The translations under genes were made by a program, and so were the position numbers. This document shows, piece by piece, positions 16,756 to 24,279 of a stretch of DNA of 64,000 nt. Each line of letters begins with the position of its first letter. Position 1 is the first letter of the stretch. The DNA comes from Geomesophilobacter sediminis (GTDB taxonomy: Bacteria; Desulfobacterota; Desulfuromonadia; Geobacterales; Geobacteraceae). Under the pieces are notes generated by a model. That model was not told the DNA's origin. It saw only the letters and a program-made list of their open reading frames with translations, and did no database searches. The stretch covers positions 64,001-128,000 of the forward strand of contig NZ_JAEMHM010000002.1 of the NCBI RefSeq assembly GCF_016458275.1, read 5' to 3'.

Positions 16756-16828
16756 ATCGCGACAGGAATGTCGCTCCTACAGGTGGAGGCGGACTGTACT
16801 TGTGGGAGCCACATCCTTGCCGAGATCG
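16756..16828. repeat. REP pair right of RAYT, one arm degenerate
   Basis: A REP identical to the left flank (ATCGCGACAGGAATGTCGC at 16756 onward) is followed by an inverted, diverged copy (TGTGGGAGCCACATCC) at about 16800-16828. It lies upstream of the RAYT gene and downstream of the cold-shock terminator. Confidence 0.7.
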
Positions 16829-16842
16829 GCTTGGTTTTAAAG

Positions 16843-16877
16843 AAAAAAGCCCCACCGGGGGACCCGGCGGGGCTTTG
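16843..16877 (-). terminator. Terminator of the cold-shock gene
   Basis: Read on the minus strand, AAAGCCCCGCCGGG pairs with CCCGGTGGGGCTTT and is followed by a T-run, 24 bases after the csp stop. Confidence 0.88.
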
Positions 16878-16900
16878 TATGCTTCGAATCGTTAGATTCA

Positions 16901-17101
16901 TTACATCTTTTTGACGTTGGCCGCCTGAAGCCCTTTCGGGCCGTTGGTCACGTCAAACTGTACCGCTTCACCTTCGGTCAGCGATTTGAAGCCATCCCCG
17001 ACGATTGCCGAGAAGTGCACGAATACGTCTTCACCATTCTCCTGCTCGATGAAACCGAACCCTTTCGCATCGTTGAACCACTTAACTTTCCCCTGTGCCA
17101 T
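16901..17101 (-). CDS. Cold-shock-domain protein (CspA family)
   Basis: A 66-residue single-domain OB-fold protein, the standard length of the family. The RNA-binding motifs RNP1 (KGFGFIEQ) and RNP2 (DVFVHFSAI) are intact, with aromatic residues typical of single-strand nucleic-acid binding. It is expected to act as an RNA chaperone. The ribosome site AAAGGAGGCAGGAAA precedes the ATG. The gene stands alone between its own promoter, a leader of about 150 bases and a terminator. Long leaders are typical of cold-regulated csp mRNAs, so temperature-dependent translation is possible, but no cold-box was identified. Confidence 0.96.
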   Translation of the reverse strand: MAQGKVKWFNDAKGFGFIEQENGEDVFVHFSAIVGDGFKSLTEGEAVQFDVTNGPKGLQAANVKKM

Positions 17102-17255
17102 TTTCCTGCCTCCTTTTACCTCCGGTTCAAGCCGGATCTACATTTCGTGCTGTCCGGAGAGTCTTGGCAGAAAAACGGGAGAAAAATTCACAACGGGTCT
17201 CCTTGACATTTTTCCAGTGCAGCTAAAACTTCCGAGGCCAGCTTGCTCGGCAGAA

Positions 17256-17284
17256 AAATTAGCATCGTGTAATAACCTTGTCAA
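17256..17284 (-). promoter_or_regulatory. Sigma-70 promoter of the cold-shock gene
   Basis: On the minus strand TTGACA (17284-17279), a 17-base spacer, then TAATTT (17261-17256). It predicts a leader of about 150 bases before the csp ATG. Confidence 0.75.
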
Positions 17285-17323
17285 GAAAATATTTTTCATA
17301 TTTATTTTTTTGTAAAAGCCTTC

Positions 17324-18352
17324 TCAGAAGGTGTTCAGACGCCGGATGAAGGCGAGGAGCAGGCCGTAGTGCTGGTGGTCGAAACGCATCGCCAGCCGGG
17401 GAAGTTCCATGAGGTCCGGCTCGTCGGCTTCTTCCGGGCGCGCACTGCAGGCGATCAGCCGGGTGTCGGGGCGGCGCAGCTCGGGGAATTCGTTTTCCAG
17501 CATCTCCACCTGCTCGGCGGTCAGTTCCTTGTTGAGGCGGATGATGAGCTCGCCGTTGACGAACCGGATCGAGTGGTAGTTGATGTAGAACTCCTCGATG
17601 ACCCGGACCGCCTCGTCCACGTTCTTGGTGACGGTGAAGAGGGAGAAGTCCTCGGGGGAGATGAATCCCTTGACCAGCAGGCGCTCCTTCACGAACTTGA
17701 ACCACTGCTCCCAGTAACCGTCCTCGTCGTCCACCAGGACCAGCGGCTTGGGTGAAGTCTTGCCGGTCTGGATCAGGGTGAACACCTCCATCGCCTCGTC
17801 CAGGGTGCCGAAGCCGCCCGGAAAGACGGCGATCGCGTCCGATTCCTTCACGAAGGCCACCTTGCGGTTGAAGAAGTACTTGTAGGTGATCAGGCGCGGG
17901 TTCTTGAGCATGACCGTGTTCGGGCTCTGCTCGAAGGGAAGCCGGATGTTGGCGGCAAACGAGCAGTCCGAGCCGGCCCCTTCGTTGCCGGCCTGCATGA
18001 TGCCGCCACCGCCGCCGGTGATGATCATGTAACCCCGCTTGGCGAGGGTCCGGCTGAAGTCGACGCACTTCAGATACATCTCCTCGTCGGGCTGGGTTCG
18101 GGCCGAGCCGAAGATGGTCACCTTCTTGGTCTGGCGGTAGGGGGCGAAGACCAGGGTGGTGTAGCGCATCTCCTTCATGGTGTTGCTGAGGAGTTTGAGG
18201 TCGGCAAGGTAATCGGTGTCCTGCCCGGCCTTCATGGCGGCGAGGATCATCTCGCGTACGATCGTCGGGTGGTGGATCCCGCCCGCCTTTTCCAGGAGCT
18301 CATCAATGAGTTTGTCGATCTCCCCGTTGTTTGCTGTGAAGCGAAGTTGCAT
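17324..18352 (-). CDS. LOG-family Rossmann-fold protein (TIGR00730-like)
   Basis: A 342-residue protein with the two LOG hallmarks: GGGGGIMQAGNEGA (nucleotide-binding) and PGGFGTLDEAMEV (the PGGxGTxxE motif). Family members are nucleoside 5'-monophosphate phosphoribohydrolases, some of which release cytokinin-type bases; others are of unknown substrate. It is longer than the minimal ~190-residue LOG proteins, with an N-terminal helical extension of about 75 residues (KLIDELLEKAGGIHHP) and a C-terminal extension. Ribosome site ACAGGAG precedes the ATG. It is transcribed divergently from leuC. Its function in this organism cannot be read from the sequence. Confidence 0.88.
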   Translation of the reverse strand: MQLRFTANNGEIDKLIDELLEKAGGIHHPTIVREMILAAMKAGQDTDYLADLKLLSNTMKEMRYTTLVFAPYRQTKKVTIFGSARTQPDEEMYLKCVDFSRTLAKRGYMIITGGGGGIMQAGNEGAGSDCSFAANIRLPFEQSPNTVMLKNPRLITYKYFFNRKVAFVKESDAIAVFPGGFGTLDEAMEVFTLIQTGKTSPKPLVLVDDEDGYWEQWFKFVKERLLVKGFISPEDFSLFTVTKNVDEAVRVIEEFYINYHSIRFVNGELIIRLNKELTAEQVEMLENEFPELRRPDTRLIACSARPEEADEPDLMELPRLAMRFDHQHYGLLLAFIRRLNTF

Positions 18353-18614
18353 CTGTGAGGCTCCTGTTATTCACATGTTGCGGCGTCGAGGCGCGGATTT
18401 CCGCTTTTGGTAGTAATTCCGTACGCTTTTGCGGTTTACCGCCCCGGGGCACCGGTGCCCTCCCGAATCGGGGAAAAGCAGTATAGCAAAGCCGCAAGGC
18501 ATAGGCAAAGGTTTAATATAATTGAACAAATATTAGTTTGATTTGTAGATCATATTTGGTTATTGTGGCACGAAAGTATGACTCTATTCCATTTCTCAAG
18601 AGGATGCGCTTTTT

Positions 18615-19898
18615 ATGGGAATGACAACAGCTGAGAAGATATTTGCCGCCCATCTCGTGGACGAGCCGTTTGCCGGCACCAAGGTGCTGAAGATCGACGT
18701 TGTCATGTGTCACGAGATCACCACCCCGATCGCCATCGCCGACCTGCAGGCACGGGGCAAGGACCGGGTGTTCGATCCCAGCAAGATCAAGGCGGTCATC
18801 GACCACGTGACCCCGAGCAAGGACTCCAAGACCGCCACCCAGGCGAAGATGCTGCGCGACTGGGCGCGTCGTCACGATATCAAGGACTTCTTCGACATCG
18901 GCGCCAACGGCGTCTGCCATGCCATCTTCCCGGAGAAAGGTTTCATCCGTCCGGGCAACACGGTGATCATGGGCGACTCCCACACCTGCACCCACGGGGC
19001 TTTCGGCGCCTTCGCCGCCGGCGTCGGCACCACCGACCTCGAGGTCGGCATCCTGAAAGGGGTCTGCGCCTTCCGTGAGCCGAAGACCATCCGGGTCAAC
19101 CTGAACGGTACCCTCCCCAAAGGGGTCTACGCCAAGGACGCCATTCTCCACGTCATCGGCCAGCTCACCGTCAACGGCGCCACCGACCGCGTCATCGAGT
19201 TCGGCGGCCCGATCGTGAAGGGGATGACCATGGAGTCCCGCATGACGCTGTGCAACATGGCGATCGAAGCGGGGGGGACCTCCGGCATCTGCATGCCGGA
19301 CGAAGTCACCGTCGACTACCTCTGGCCGTTCATCTCCGGCAACTACGCCTCCAAGGAAGCGGCCGTGGCCGATTTCGCCAAGTGGTGCTCCGATGCCGAC
19401 GCCCAGTACGACCGGGTTCTCGATCTCGACCTCTCCAACCTCGAGCCGGTGGCCACCTTCGGCTACAAGCCGGACCAGGTCAAGGGAATCTCGGAGCTGG
19501 CCGGCACCCCGGTCGACCAGGTCTATATCGGCTCCTGCACCAACGGCCGTCTGGAAGACCTCCGCATCGCCGCCCAGATCCTCAAAGGGAAGAAGATCGC
19601 CCCGCACGTCCGCGGCATCCTCTCCCCGGCCACTCCGAAGATCTACGCCGACGCCGCTGCCGAAGGGCTCATCGACGTTTTCATGGCCGCCGGCTTCTGC
19701 GTGACCAACCCGACCTGCGGCGCCTGCCTCGGGATGAGCAACGGCGTTCTCGCCGAGGGCGAGGTCTGCGCCTCCACCACCAACCGCAACTTCATGGGGC
19801 GGATGGGCAAGGGCGGCATGGTGCACCTCCTCTCGCCGGCGACCGCCGCGGCCAGCGCCGTCGAAGGCGTGCTGGCGGACCCGCGGAAATACCTGTAA
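18615..19898 (+). CDS. leuC: 3-isopropylmalate dehydratase large subunit
   Basis: Large subunit of isopropylmalate isomerase, converting 2- to 3-isopropylmalate with a [4Fe-4S] cluster. The 427-residue length and sequence fit the shorter homoaconitase/LeuC type found in Geobacter-like bacteria and archaea rather than the ~466-residue enterobacterial form. Cluster ligands are visible as C308 (GSCTNGR) and C368/C371 (NPTCGACLGM). GDSHTCTHGAFGAF is the conserved substrate region. Ribosome site AAGAGGA precedes the ATG. leuD, the partner subunit, starts 171 bases later, after an inverted-repeat insertion. No T-box was seen in the 260-base gap upstream. Confidence 0.96.
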   Translation: MGMTTAEKIFAAHLVDEPFAGTKVLKIDVVMCHEITTPIAIADLQARGKDRVFDPSKIKAVIDHVTPSKDSKTATQAKMLRDWARRHDIKDFFDIGANGVCHAIFPEKGFIRPGNTVIMGDSHTCTHGAFGAFAAGVGTTDLEVGILKGVCAFREPKTIRVNLNGTLPKGVYAKDAILHVIGQLTVNGATDRVIEFGGPIVKGMTMESRMTLCNMAIEAGGTSGICMPDEVTVDYLWPFISGNYASKEAAVADFAKWCSDADAQYDRVLDLDLSNLEPVATFGYKPDQVKGISELAGTPVDQVYIGSCTNGRLEDLRIAAQILKGKKIAPHVRGILSPATPKIYADAAAEGLIDVFMAAGFCVTNPTCGACLGMSNGVLAEGEVCASTTNRNFMGRMGKGGMVHLLSPATAAASAVEGVLADPRKYL

Positions 19899-19899
19899 A

Positions 19900-20052
19900 C
19901 CAATTGACAATTGACGATGGACAATTGACCAGGAAAACCGGGGCCGCCTTGCTGGCGCCGGTTCAGTCAATGCCAGGTCATGTCATAGGTTTCTTCCGGC
20001 GCTTACGAAAAGACAAATCGTTGTCAATTGTCAATTGTCCATTGTCAATTGC
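19900..20052. repeat. Inverted-repeat insertion between leuC and leuD
   Basis: Arms built from CAATTGACAATTGAC repeats at 19901-19930 (orientation CAATTGACAATTGACGATGG) and the reverse orientation at 20022-20052 (GTCAATTGTCCATTGTC...). They enclose about 90 bases. The arms are nearly perfect complements and can fold into a long hairpin. Similar CAATTGAC tandem motifs are common intergenic repeats in bacteria. Confidence 0.75.
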
Positions 20053-20069
20053 CTTTAAGGAGATCTGAT

Positions 20070-20597
20070 ATGAAGAGTTTTGGCGGCCCCGTACTTTTTC
20101 TGGACCGGAGCGACATCAATACCGATGAGATCATTCCGGCCAAGTACCTGACCGAGATCACCAAGGAGGACCTCAAGCCGTACCTCCTCGAGGACCTCAA
20201 ACTCCCCGGTTTCGACCCGAAGAGCGACAAGACCCGCAACGCCGGCGTCATCGTCTCCCGCGCCAACTTCGGCTGCGGCTCCTCCCGCGAGCACGCTCCC
20301 TGGGTCTTCGAGGTGAACGGGCAGTACGTCGTGATCGCCCAGTCGTTCGCCCGCATCTTCCGGCAGAACATGTTCAACTGCGGCATGGCGGCCATCGAAC
20401 TTCCGGCCGACAAGATCGACCTCCTCTTCTCCTTCGCCAACGCCGCCGACGCGAAAATCAGTGTCGACGTCGCCGGCCAGATCCTGACCGTCACCGGCGC
20501 CGGCCGCAAGGAGAGCATCTCCTTCGAGATGTCTCCGTTCGACAAGGCACTGGTTCTGGCCGGGGGATGGGTCGATTACGCGGACCAGAAGTACTGA
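20070..20597 (+). CDS. leuD: 3-isopropylmalate dehydratase small subunit
   Basis: Small (swivel-domain) subunit that pairs with LeuC. The 175-residue length fits the short LeuD type. Recognisable segments are DINTDEIIPAKYL, NFGCGSSREHAPW (substrate-binding Ser/Arg loop) and QSFARIFRQNMFNCG. The ATG at 20070 follows TAAGGAGATC; the upstream in-frame start at 20028 lies inside the inverted-repeat insertion and is rejected. Whether leuC transcription reads through the hairpin upstream is not known. Confidence 0.96.
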   Translation: MKSFGGPVLFLDRSDINTDEIIPAKYLTEITKEDLKPYLLEDLKLPGFDPKSDKTRNAGVIVSRANFGCGSSREHAPWVFEVNGQYVVIAQSFARIFRQNMFNCGMAAIELPADKIDLLFSFANAADAKISVDVAGQILTVTGAGRKESISFEMSPFDKALVLAGGWVDYADQKY

Positions 20598-20632
20598 TTA
20601 GAGGTAAAAGCAGAGTATTTTCATCTTTTTGT

Positions 20633-20662
20633 TTGACTGGTGATTAAAACTGCAGTTACTAT
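20633..20662 (+). promoter_or_regulatory. Probable sigma-70 promoter of the WPF-repeat/mla operon
   Basis: TTGACT at 20633-20638, an 18-base spacer and TACTAT at 20657-20662, 40 bases before the start codon of the WPF-repeat gene. Confidence 0.5.
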
Positions 20663-20702
20663 TCGGGCTTCTACCGGCCACCACCCACATCCGTAGAGGT
20701 CC

Positions 20703-22169
20703 ATGCACGTTTTCAGGTTTTTCATAGGGGTTGTCTGCGCCGCGCTCGTCGCGGCGTCTCCTCTTTTTGCGGCCGACCAGGAACCCGCAAAAAAGGAACG
20801 GGGAACCATCTTCACCCTGTGGCCGCTGGTCGACTACCGCACCAGTCCCGCGGAGGGCTACCGAAACCTCTCCCTCCTCGGCCCCATATTCAAGTTTCAA
20901 ATCAAGGGGGACGACCGCGATACCGCGATCCGTCCCTTCTTTTATATTTCCGCCAACCCCAAGGAGGGGAGGCGGTCGACCGACTTCCTCTACCCGGCGG
21001 CGTCGCTCGACGTGACCCCGGAAGCCTTCAGCTACCGCGCCTTCGAGATCTACCAGAACACCATCTACCGCAAGGACCAGCCCAAGGAAGAGCATGGGGT
21101 AACCCTGTTCCCCTTCTACTTCAGCGGTACCTCGGAAAAATACGGCCCCTACCGCGCCGTATTCCCCTTTTACGGCACCCTCTATCAGCGCTTCTGGCGC
21201 GACGAGTATCACTTCGTCCTCTTTCCGCTGTACGGCAGGACCGTCAAAAACGGCACCACGAACCGGCACTACCTCTATCCCTTCTTCTCGACCACCACCG
21301 GGGACAAGGAGAGCGGTTTCGAGTTCTTCCCGCTCTACGGCCGGTCGCACAAGGAAGGGGTGTACTCCAAGCGCTACGTCGTCTGGCCCTTTTTCACCTT
21401 CAACGACACCGGGCTCAACACGGACAATCCGACCAGCAAGACGCTGATCTTTCCGCTCTATGCGGCGACCGACTCGCCGAAGAAAACCGCGCGCAGCTAC
21501 CTTTGGCCCTTCTTTGGCTACGATGATGACCGGGACAAGAAAACCTTCGAGACCGACTACTTCTGGCCCTTCATCTACACGGTGCGGGGCGAGACCAAAA
21601 ACACCACCAGCGTGCTCCCCTTCTGGATGAAGGAGACCTCCCCCGGGTGGGAGAAAAAGTGGCTGATCTGGCCGCTTTACCGCCACCAGGAGATGACCTC
21701 GTCGATGTTCAACGAGGAGTACGACCGGTACCTTTTCTTCCTGTACACCGACCGGCGCCAGACCTGGCCCAAGGACGGGGCGACCGCCCGGAGAACCGCC
21801 TTCTGGCCGCTCTTTCTTTACAAGAGCACCCCGCATGGGGTATCCTCGATATCCCTTCCGGCGCCGGTGGAGCCGATCCTGGACAAGGAGGGGATCGAGC
21901 GCGACTGGGCGCCTTTGTGGCGCATCTACCAGCGGCGCTGGAACGAGAACGGGGACAGTGCGTCGTCGTTTCTTTGGAACCTTTTCTGGCATGAGCGCCG
22001 CGGCGAGGATCTTGCCTACGAATTCTTCCCGCTGGTTTCCTATCGCTCGGAAAAGGCGGAGACGGAATTCAAACTGTTCAAGGGGCTTTTCGGTTACAGC
22101 AGAAGCGGTGGGGAACGGGAACTGACCCTGCTCTGGATTCCGGCTGGGCTGAAATGGGGGACTAAGTGA
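20703..22169 (+). CDS. Secreted WPF/FPFY-repeat protein, first member
   Basis: A 488-residue exported protein with a signal peptide (MHVFRFFIGVVCAALVAASPLFA). The mature part is built from about 20 short repeats centred on a hydrophobic-(W/F)-P-(F/L)-(Y/F) core, for example TLWPLVD, LFPFYFSG, VFPFYGTL, LFPLYGR, VWPFFTF, LWPFFGY and IWPLYRH, spaced 18-35 residues apart with charged linkers. The pattern suggests repeated beta strands, but no named domain was recognised. Stop overlaps the GTG start of the MlaE-like gene (GTGA), so an envelope role with the lipid transporter is inferred. A 924-residue relative lies at 45427-48201. Confidence 0.72.
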   Translation: MHVFRFFIGVVCAALVAASPLFAADQEPAKKERGTIFTLWPLVDYRTSPAEGYRNLSLLGPIFKFQIKGDDRDTAIRPFFYISANPKEGRRSTDFLYPAASLDVTPEAFSYRAFEIYQNTIYRKDQPKEEHGVTLFPFYFSGTSEKYGPYRAVFPFYGTLYQRFWRDEYHFVLFPLYGRTVKNGTTNRHYLYPFFSTTTGDKESGFEFFPLYGRSHKEGVYSKRYVVWPFFTFNDTGLNTDNPTSKTLIFPLYAATDSPKKTARSYLWPFFGYDDDRDKKTFETDYFWPFIYTVRGETKNTTSVLPFWMKETSPGWEKKWLIWPLYRHQEMTSSMFNEEYDRYLFFLYTDRRQTWPKDGATARRTAFWPLFLYKSTPHGVSSISLPAPVEPILDKEGIERDWAPLWRIYQRRWNENGDSASSFLWNLFWHERRGEDLAYEFFPLVSYRSEKAETEFKLFKGLFGYSRSGGERELTLLWIPAGLKWGTK

Positions 22170-22942
22170 CTTCCAGGGTGGACAACCTCGGCAAGCGAAT
22201 ATTGTACTTCCAGCAGGTCGTGGGCGAGATGGTCATCCTCATCTGGAAGATCGTGGCCTACATCCGCGAGGCGCCGCGGAATATCCCGAGCATCCTCACC
22301 CAGATGGCGATCATCGGTTACGACACGCTCCCGGTCGCCTCGGTCATGGCCTTTTTCGTCGGGATGGTCCTCGCGCTGCAGACCGGGGTCGAGTTGAACA
22401 AGTACGGGGGCCAGAACATCATCGGGGCGATCGTCGGGCACTCGATGGTGCGGGAACTGGGGCCGGTCATGACGAGCTTTCTCGTTGCCGGGCGCTGCGG
22501 TTCCGCCATGGCCGCGGAACTCGGCGTCATGACGGTGTACGAGGAGATCGACGCGCTCAAGACGCTCGACATCGACCCGATCCGGTACCTGGCGATGCCG
22601 CGTTTCATCGCCTGCCTGATCTGCGTGCCGGCACTGGTCATCTATTCCGACTGCATCGGGATCGTCGGCGGGGCGCTGATCAGCAACATCCACCCGCAGA
22701 TCTTCGTCTCCTACGCCACCTATTACGACAGCCTCACGGCGGCGTTGAAGATGAAGGAGATCGGGACCGGCCTTACCAAGGCGGTGGTCTTCGGGGCGCT
22801 GATCGCGCTGGTCTCCACCTATGTCGGGTTTGCCACCCGCGGCGGGGCGCGCGGCATCGGCGAGTCGACCACCCGTTCGGTGGTGCTCTCTTTCATGCTG
22901 ATTCTGGTCGCGGACTACATCCTGACCCGGCTGCTCATGTAG
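22166..22942 (+). CDS. mlaE: MlaE-type ABC transporter permease
   Basis: A 258-residue inner-membrane permease of the MlaE/Ttg2B family, which moves phospholipids or other hydrophobic compounds between inner and outer membrane. Characteristic segments are FFVGMVLALQTGVELNKYG, SMVRELGPVMTSFLVAGRCGSAMAAELG (the family signature) and MTVYEEIDALKTLDIDPI (coupling helix). The GTG start overlaps the preceding stop. In usual mla operons the ATPase mlaF follows or precedes directly; here the next 241 bases contain only repeats and the next gene is the MCE protein. The ATPase must be encoded elsewhere or was lost. Confidence 0.9.
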   Translation: MTSRVDNLGKRILYFQQVVGEMVILIWKIVAYIREAPRNIPSILTQMAIIGYDTLPVASVMAFFVGMVLALQTGVELNKYGGQNIIGAIVGHSMVRELGPVMTSFLVAGRCGSAMAAELGVMTVYEEIDALKTLDIDPIRYLAMPRFIACLICVPALVIYSDCIGIVGGALISNIHPQIFVSYATYYDSLTAALKMKEIGTGLTKAVVFGALIALVSTYVGFATRGGARGIGESTTRSVVLSFMLILVADYILTRLLM

Positions 22943-22957
22943 TTGGTGACGAAACCC

Positions 22958-23127
22958 ATCCCCGCCCTGCCCGTCGTAAGCCGTGCTCTTGCACGCGACT
23001 TGAAGGGGAGGGGACGTGTGCGGAAATGTTCGGTAAAACAGCTACTAGCAGGATAGGCCCCTACTTCCCTTAAAATCCGCCCTTACGCTCCCTCTCCTTC
23101 AAGGAGAGGGACGGGGTGAGGATGGGG
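22958..23127. repeat. Dispersed repeats in the mlaE-mlaD gap
   Basis: Two repeat types: one at 22958-23015 containing CGTAAGCCGTGCTCTTGCAC, found inverted at 40491-40550, and one at about 23088-23127 (CCCTCTCC TTCAAGGAGAGGG ACGGGGTGAGG) related to copies near 42.1 and 44.0 kb. They fill most of the space where an ATPase gene would be expected. Confidence 0.7.
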
Positions 23128-23144
23128 TTATAGTTGTGCCTTTT

Positions 23145-23166
23145 TGAAGAGCCATTGGGCTCTTTT
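23145..23166 (+). terminator. Weak terminator-like hairpin before mlaD
   Basis: AAGAGCC - ATTG - GGCTCTT followed by TTT, 18 bases before the mlaD start. It could reduce read-through from mlaE or be incidental. Confidence 0.35.
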
Positions 23167-23183
23167 TCCGGAGGGATATATCT

Positions 23184-24275
23184 ATGGCAATGACGGTGGA
23201 GCGCAAAGTCGGCCTTTTCTTTATCTTCGGTCTCATCATCCTCGGCGTCCTTTTGGAGGTCGGGGAGAAGTGGAACCCGTTCCAGCATAACGTCCCCTAC
23301 AAGACCTATCTCACCACCATTACCGGTCTCAAGATGGGCGACCCGGTCCGGCTGGCCGGCGTCGACGTCGGGCGCATCACCAGCATCGAAGTTCTCACCG
23401 ACCGGATCGAAATCGACTTCGAGGTGAAGCCGGGCACCCGGATCCGCACGGATACCGTCGCCGGCCTGCGGCTTACCAACCTCCTCGGCGGCCAGTTCCT
23501 CGGCCTTTCCTTCGGCTCGCCCAACGCACCGCTGCTCCCGCCTGGCGGGACCGTCATCGGCAAGGACTCCGCCAACATCGACGTCATCGTCGACAACGTG
23601 AGCGACCTGACCAAGGACGCCAAGGTGCTCATCAACAACCTGAACAAGAACCAGGAGGAGGTCATGCACAAGATCTCCGGCATCCTGGACGACAACCGCG
23701 GCAACCTGAAAAGCGCCATCTCCAACCTCAACGACATCTCCGAGAAGGTGAACAAGGGGGATGGAACCCTGGCGAAACTGTTGAACGACAAGACCCTCTA
23801 CGACGATGCCGCGACCACGGTCGCATCGCTTAAGGACGTGACCGGGAAGATGCAGCGCGGCGAGGGAACCCTCGGCAAGCTCATCAACGACGAACTCCTC
23901 TACAAGGACGCCACCTCCCTGGTCTCCGACCTGCGGGTCGGGGTGAAGGATCTGAACAGCGGCCTGAAGGATGCCAAGGAAATTGCGGCCAAGATCAACC
24001 ACGGCGACGGCACCTTGGGCAAGCTGGTCAACGATCCCAAGCTCTACGACAACGCCAACGGCGTGCTTACCGACATGCGTTCCGGCATGCAGGACCTGAA
24101 GGAGATCGCGGCGAAGATCAACAAGGGGCAGGGGACCCTCGGCAAGCTGGTTAACGACGACTCCCTGTACCGCGACACCACCGCCACCCTTAAGAAGGCG
24201 GAACGGGCCATGGAAGGGTTGAGCGACACCGGTCCGATCTCCGTCCTCGGATCGGTGCTGGGCACCCTTTTCTAG
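23184..24275 (+). CDS. mlaD: MCE-domain (MlaD-like) lipid-binding protein
   Basis: A 363-residue protein with one N-terminal membrane anchor (VGLFFIFGLIILGVLLEVG) and a MlaD/MCE domain (about 38-118; GLKMGDPVRLAGVDVGRI and LTNLLGGQFLGLSFG). MCE proteins form hexameric rings that bind lipids between membranes. The rest is a long helical region with four repeats of the type GDGTLGKLVNDxxLYxD, separated by about 30-60 residues, longer than in MlaD of enterobacteria. Such tails are predicted to form periplasm-spanning needles in some MCE families. Ribosome site GGAGGG precedes the ATG. Five bases separate its stop from the next gene. Confidence 0.9.
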   Translation: MAMTVERKVGLFFIFGLIILGVLLEVGEKWNPFQHNVPYKTYLTTITGLKMGDPVRLAGVDVGRITSIEVLTDRIEIDFEVKPGTRIRTDTVAGLRLTNLLGGQFLGLSFGSPNAPLLPPGGTVIGKDSANIDVIVDNVSDLTKDAKVLINNLNKNQEEVMHKISGILDDNRGNLKSAISNLNDISEKVNKGDGTLAKLLNDKTLYDDAATTVASLKDVTGKMQRGEGTLGKLINDELLYKDATSLVSDLRVGVKDLNSGLKDAKEIAAKINHGDGTLGKLVNDPKLYDNANGVLTDMRSGMQDLKEIAAKINKGQGTLGKLVNDDSLYRDTTATLKKAERAMEGLSDTGPISVLGSVLGTLF

Positions 24276-24279
24276 CGCC

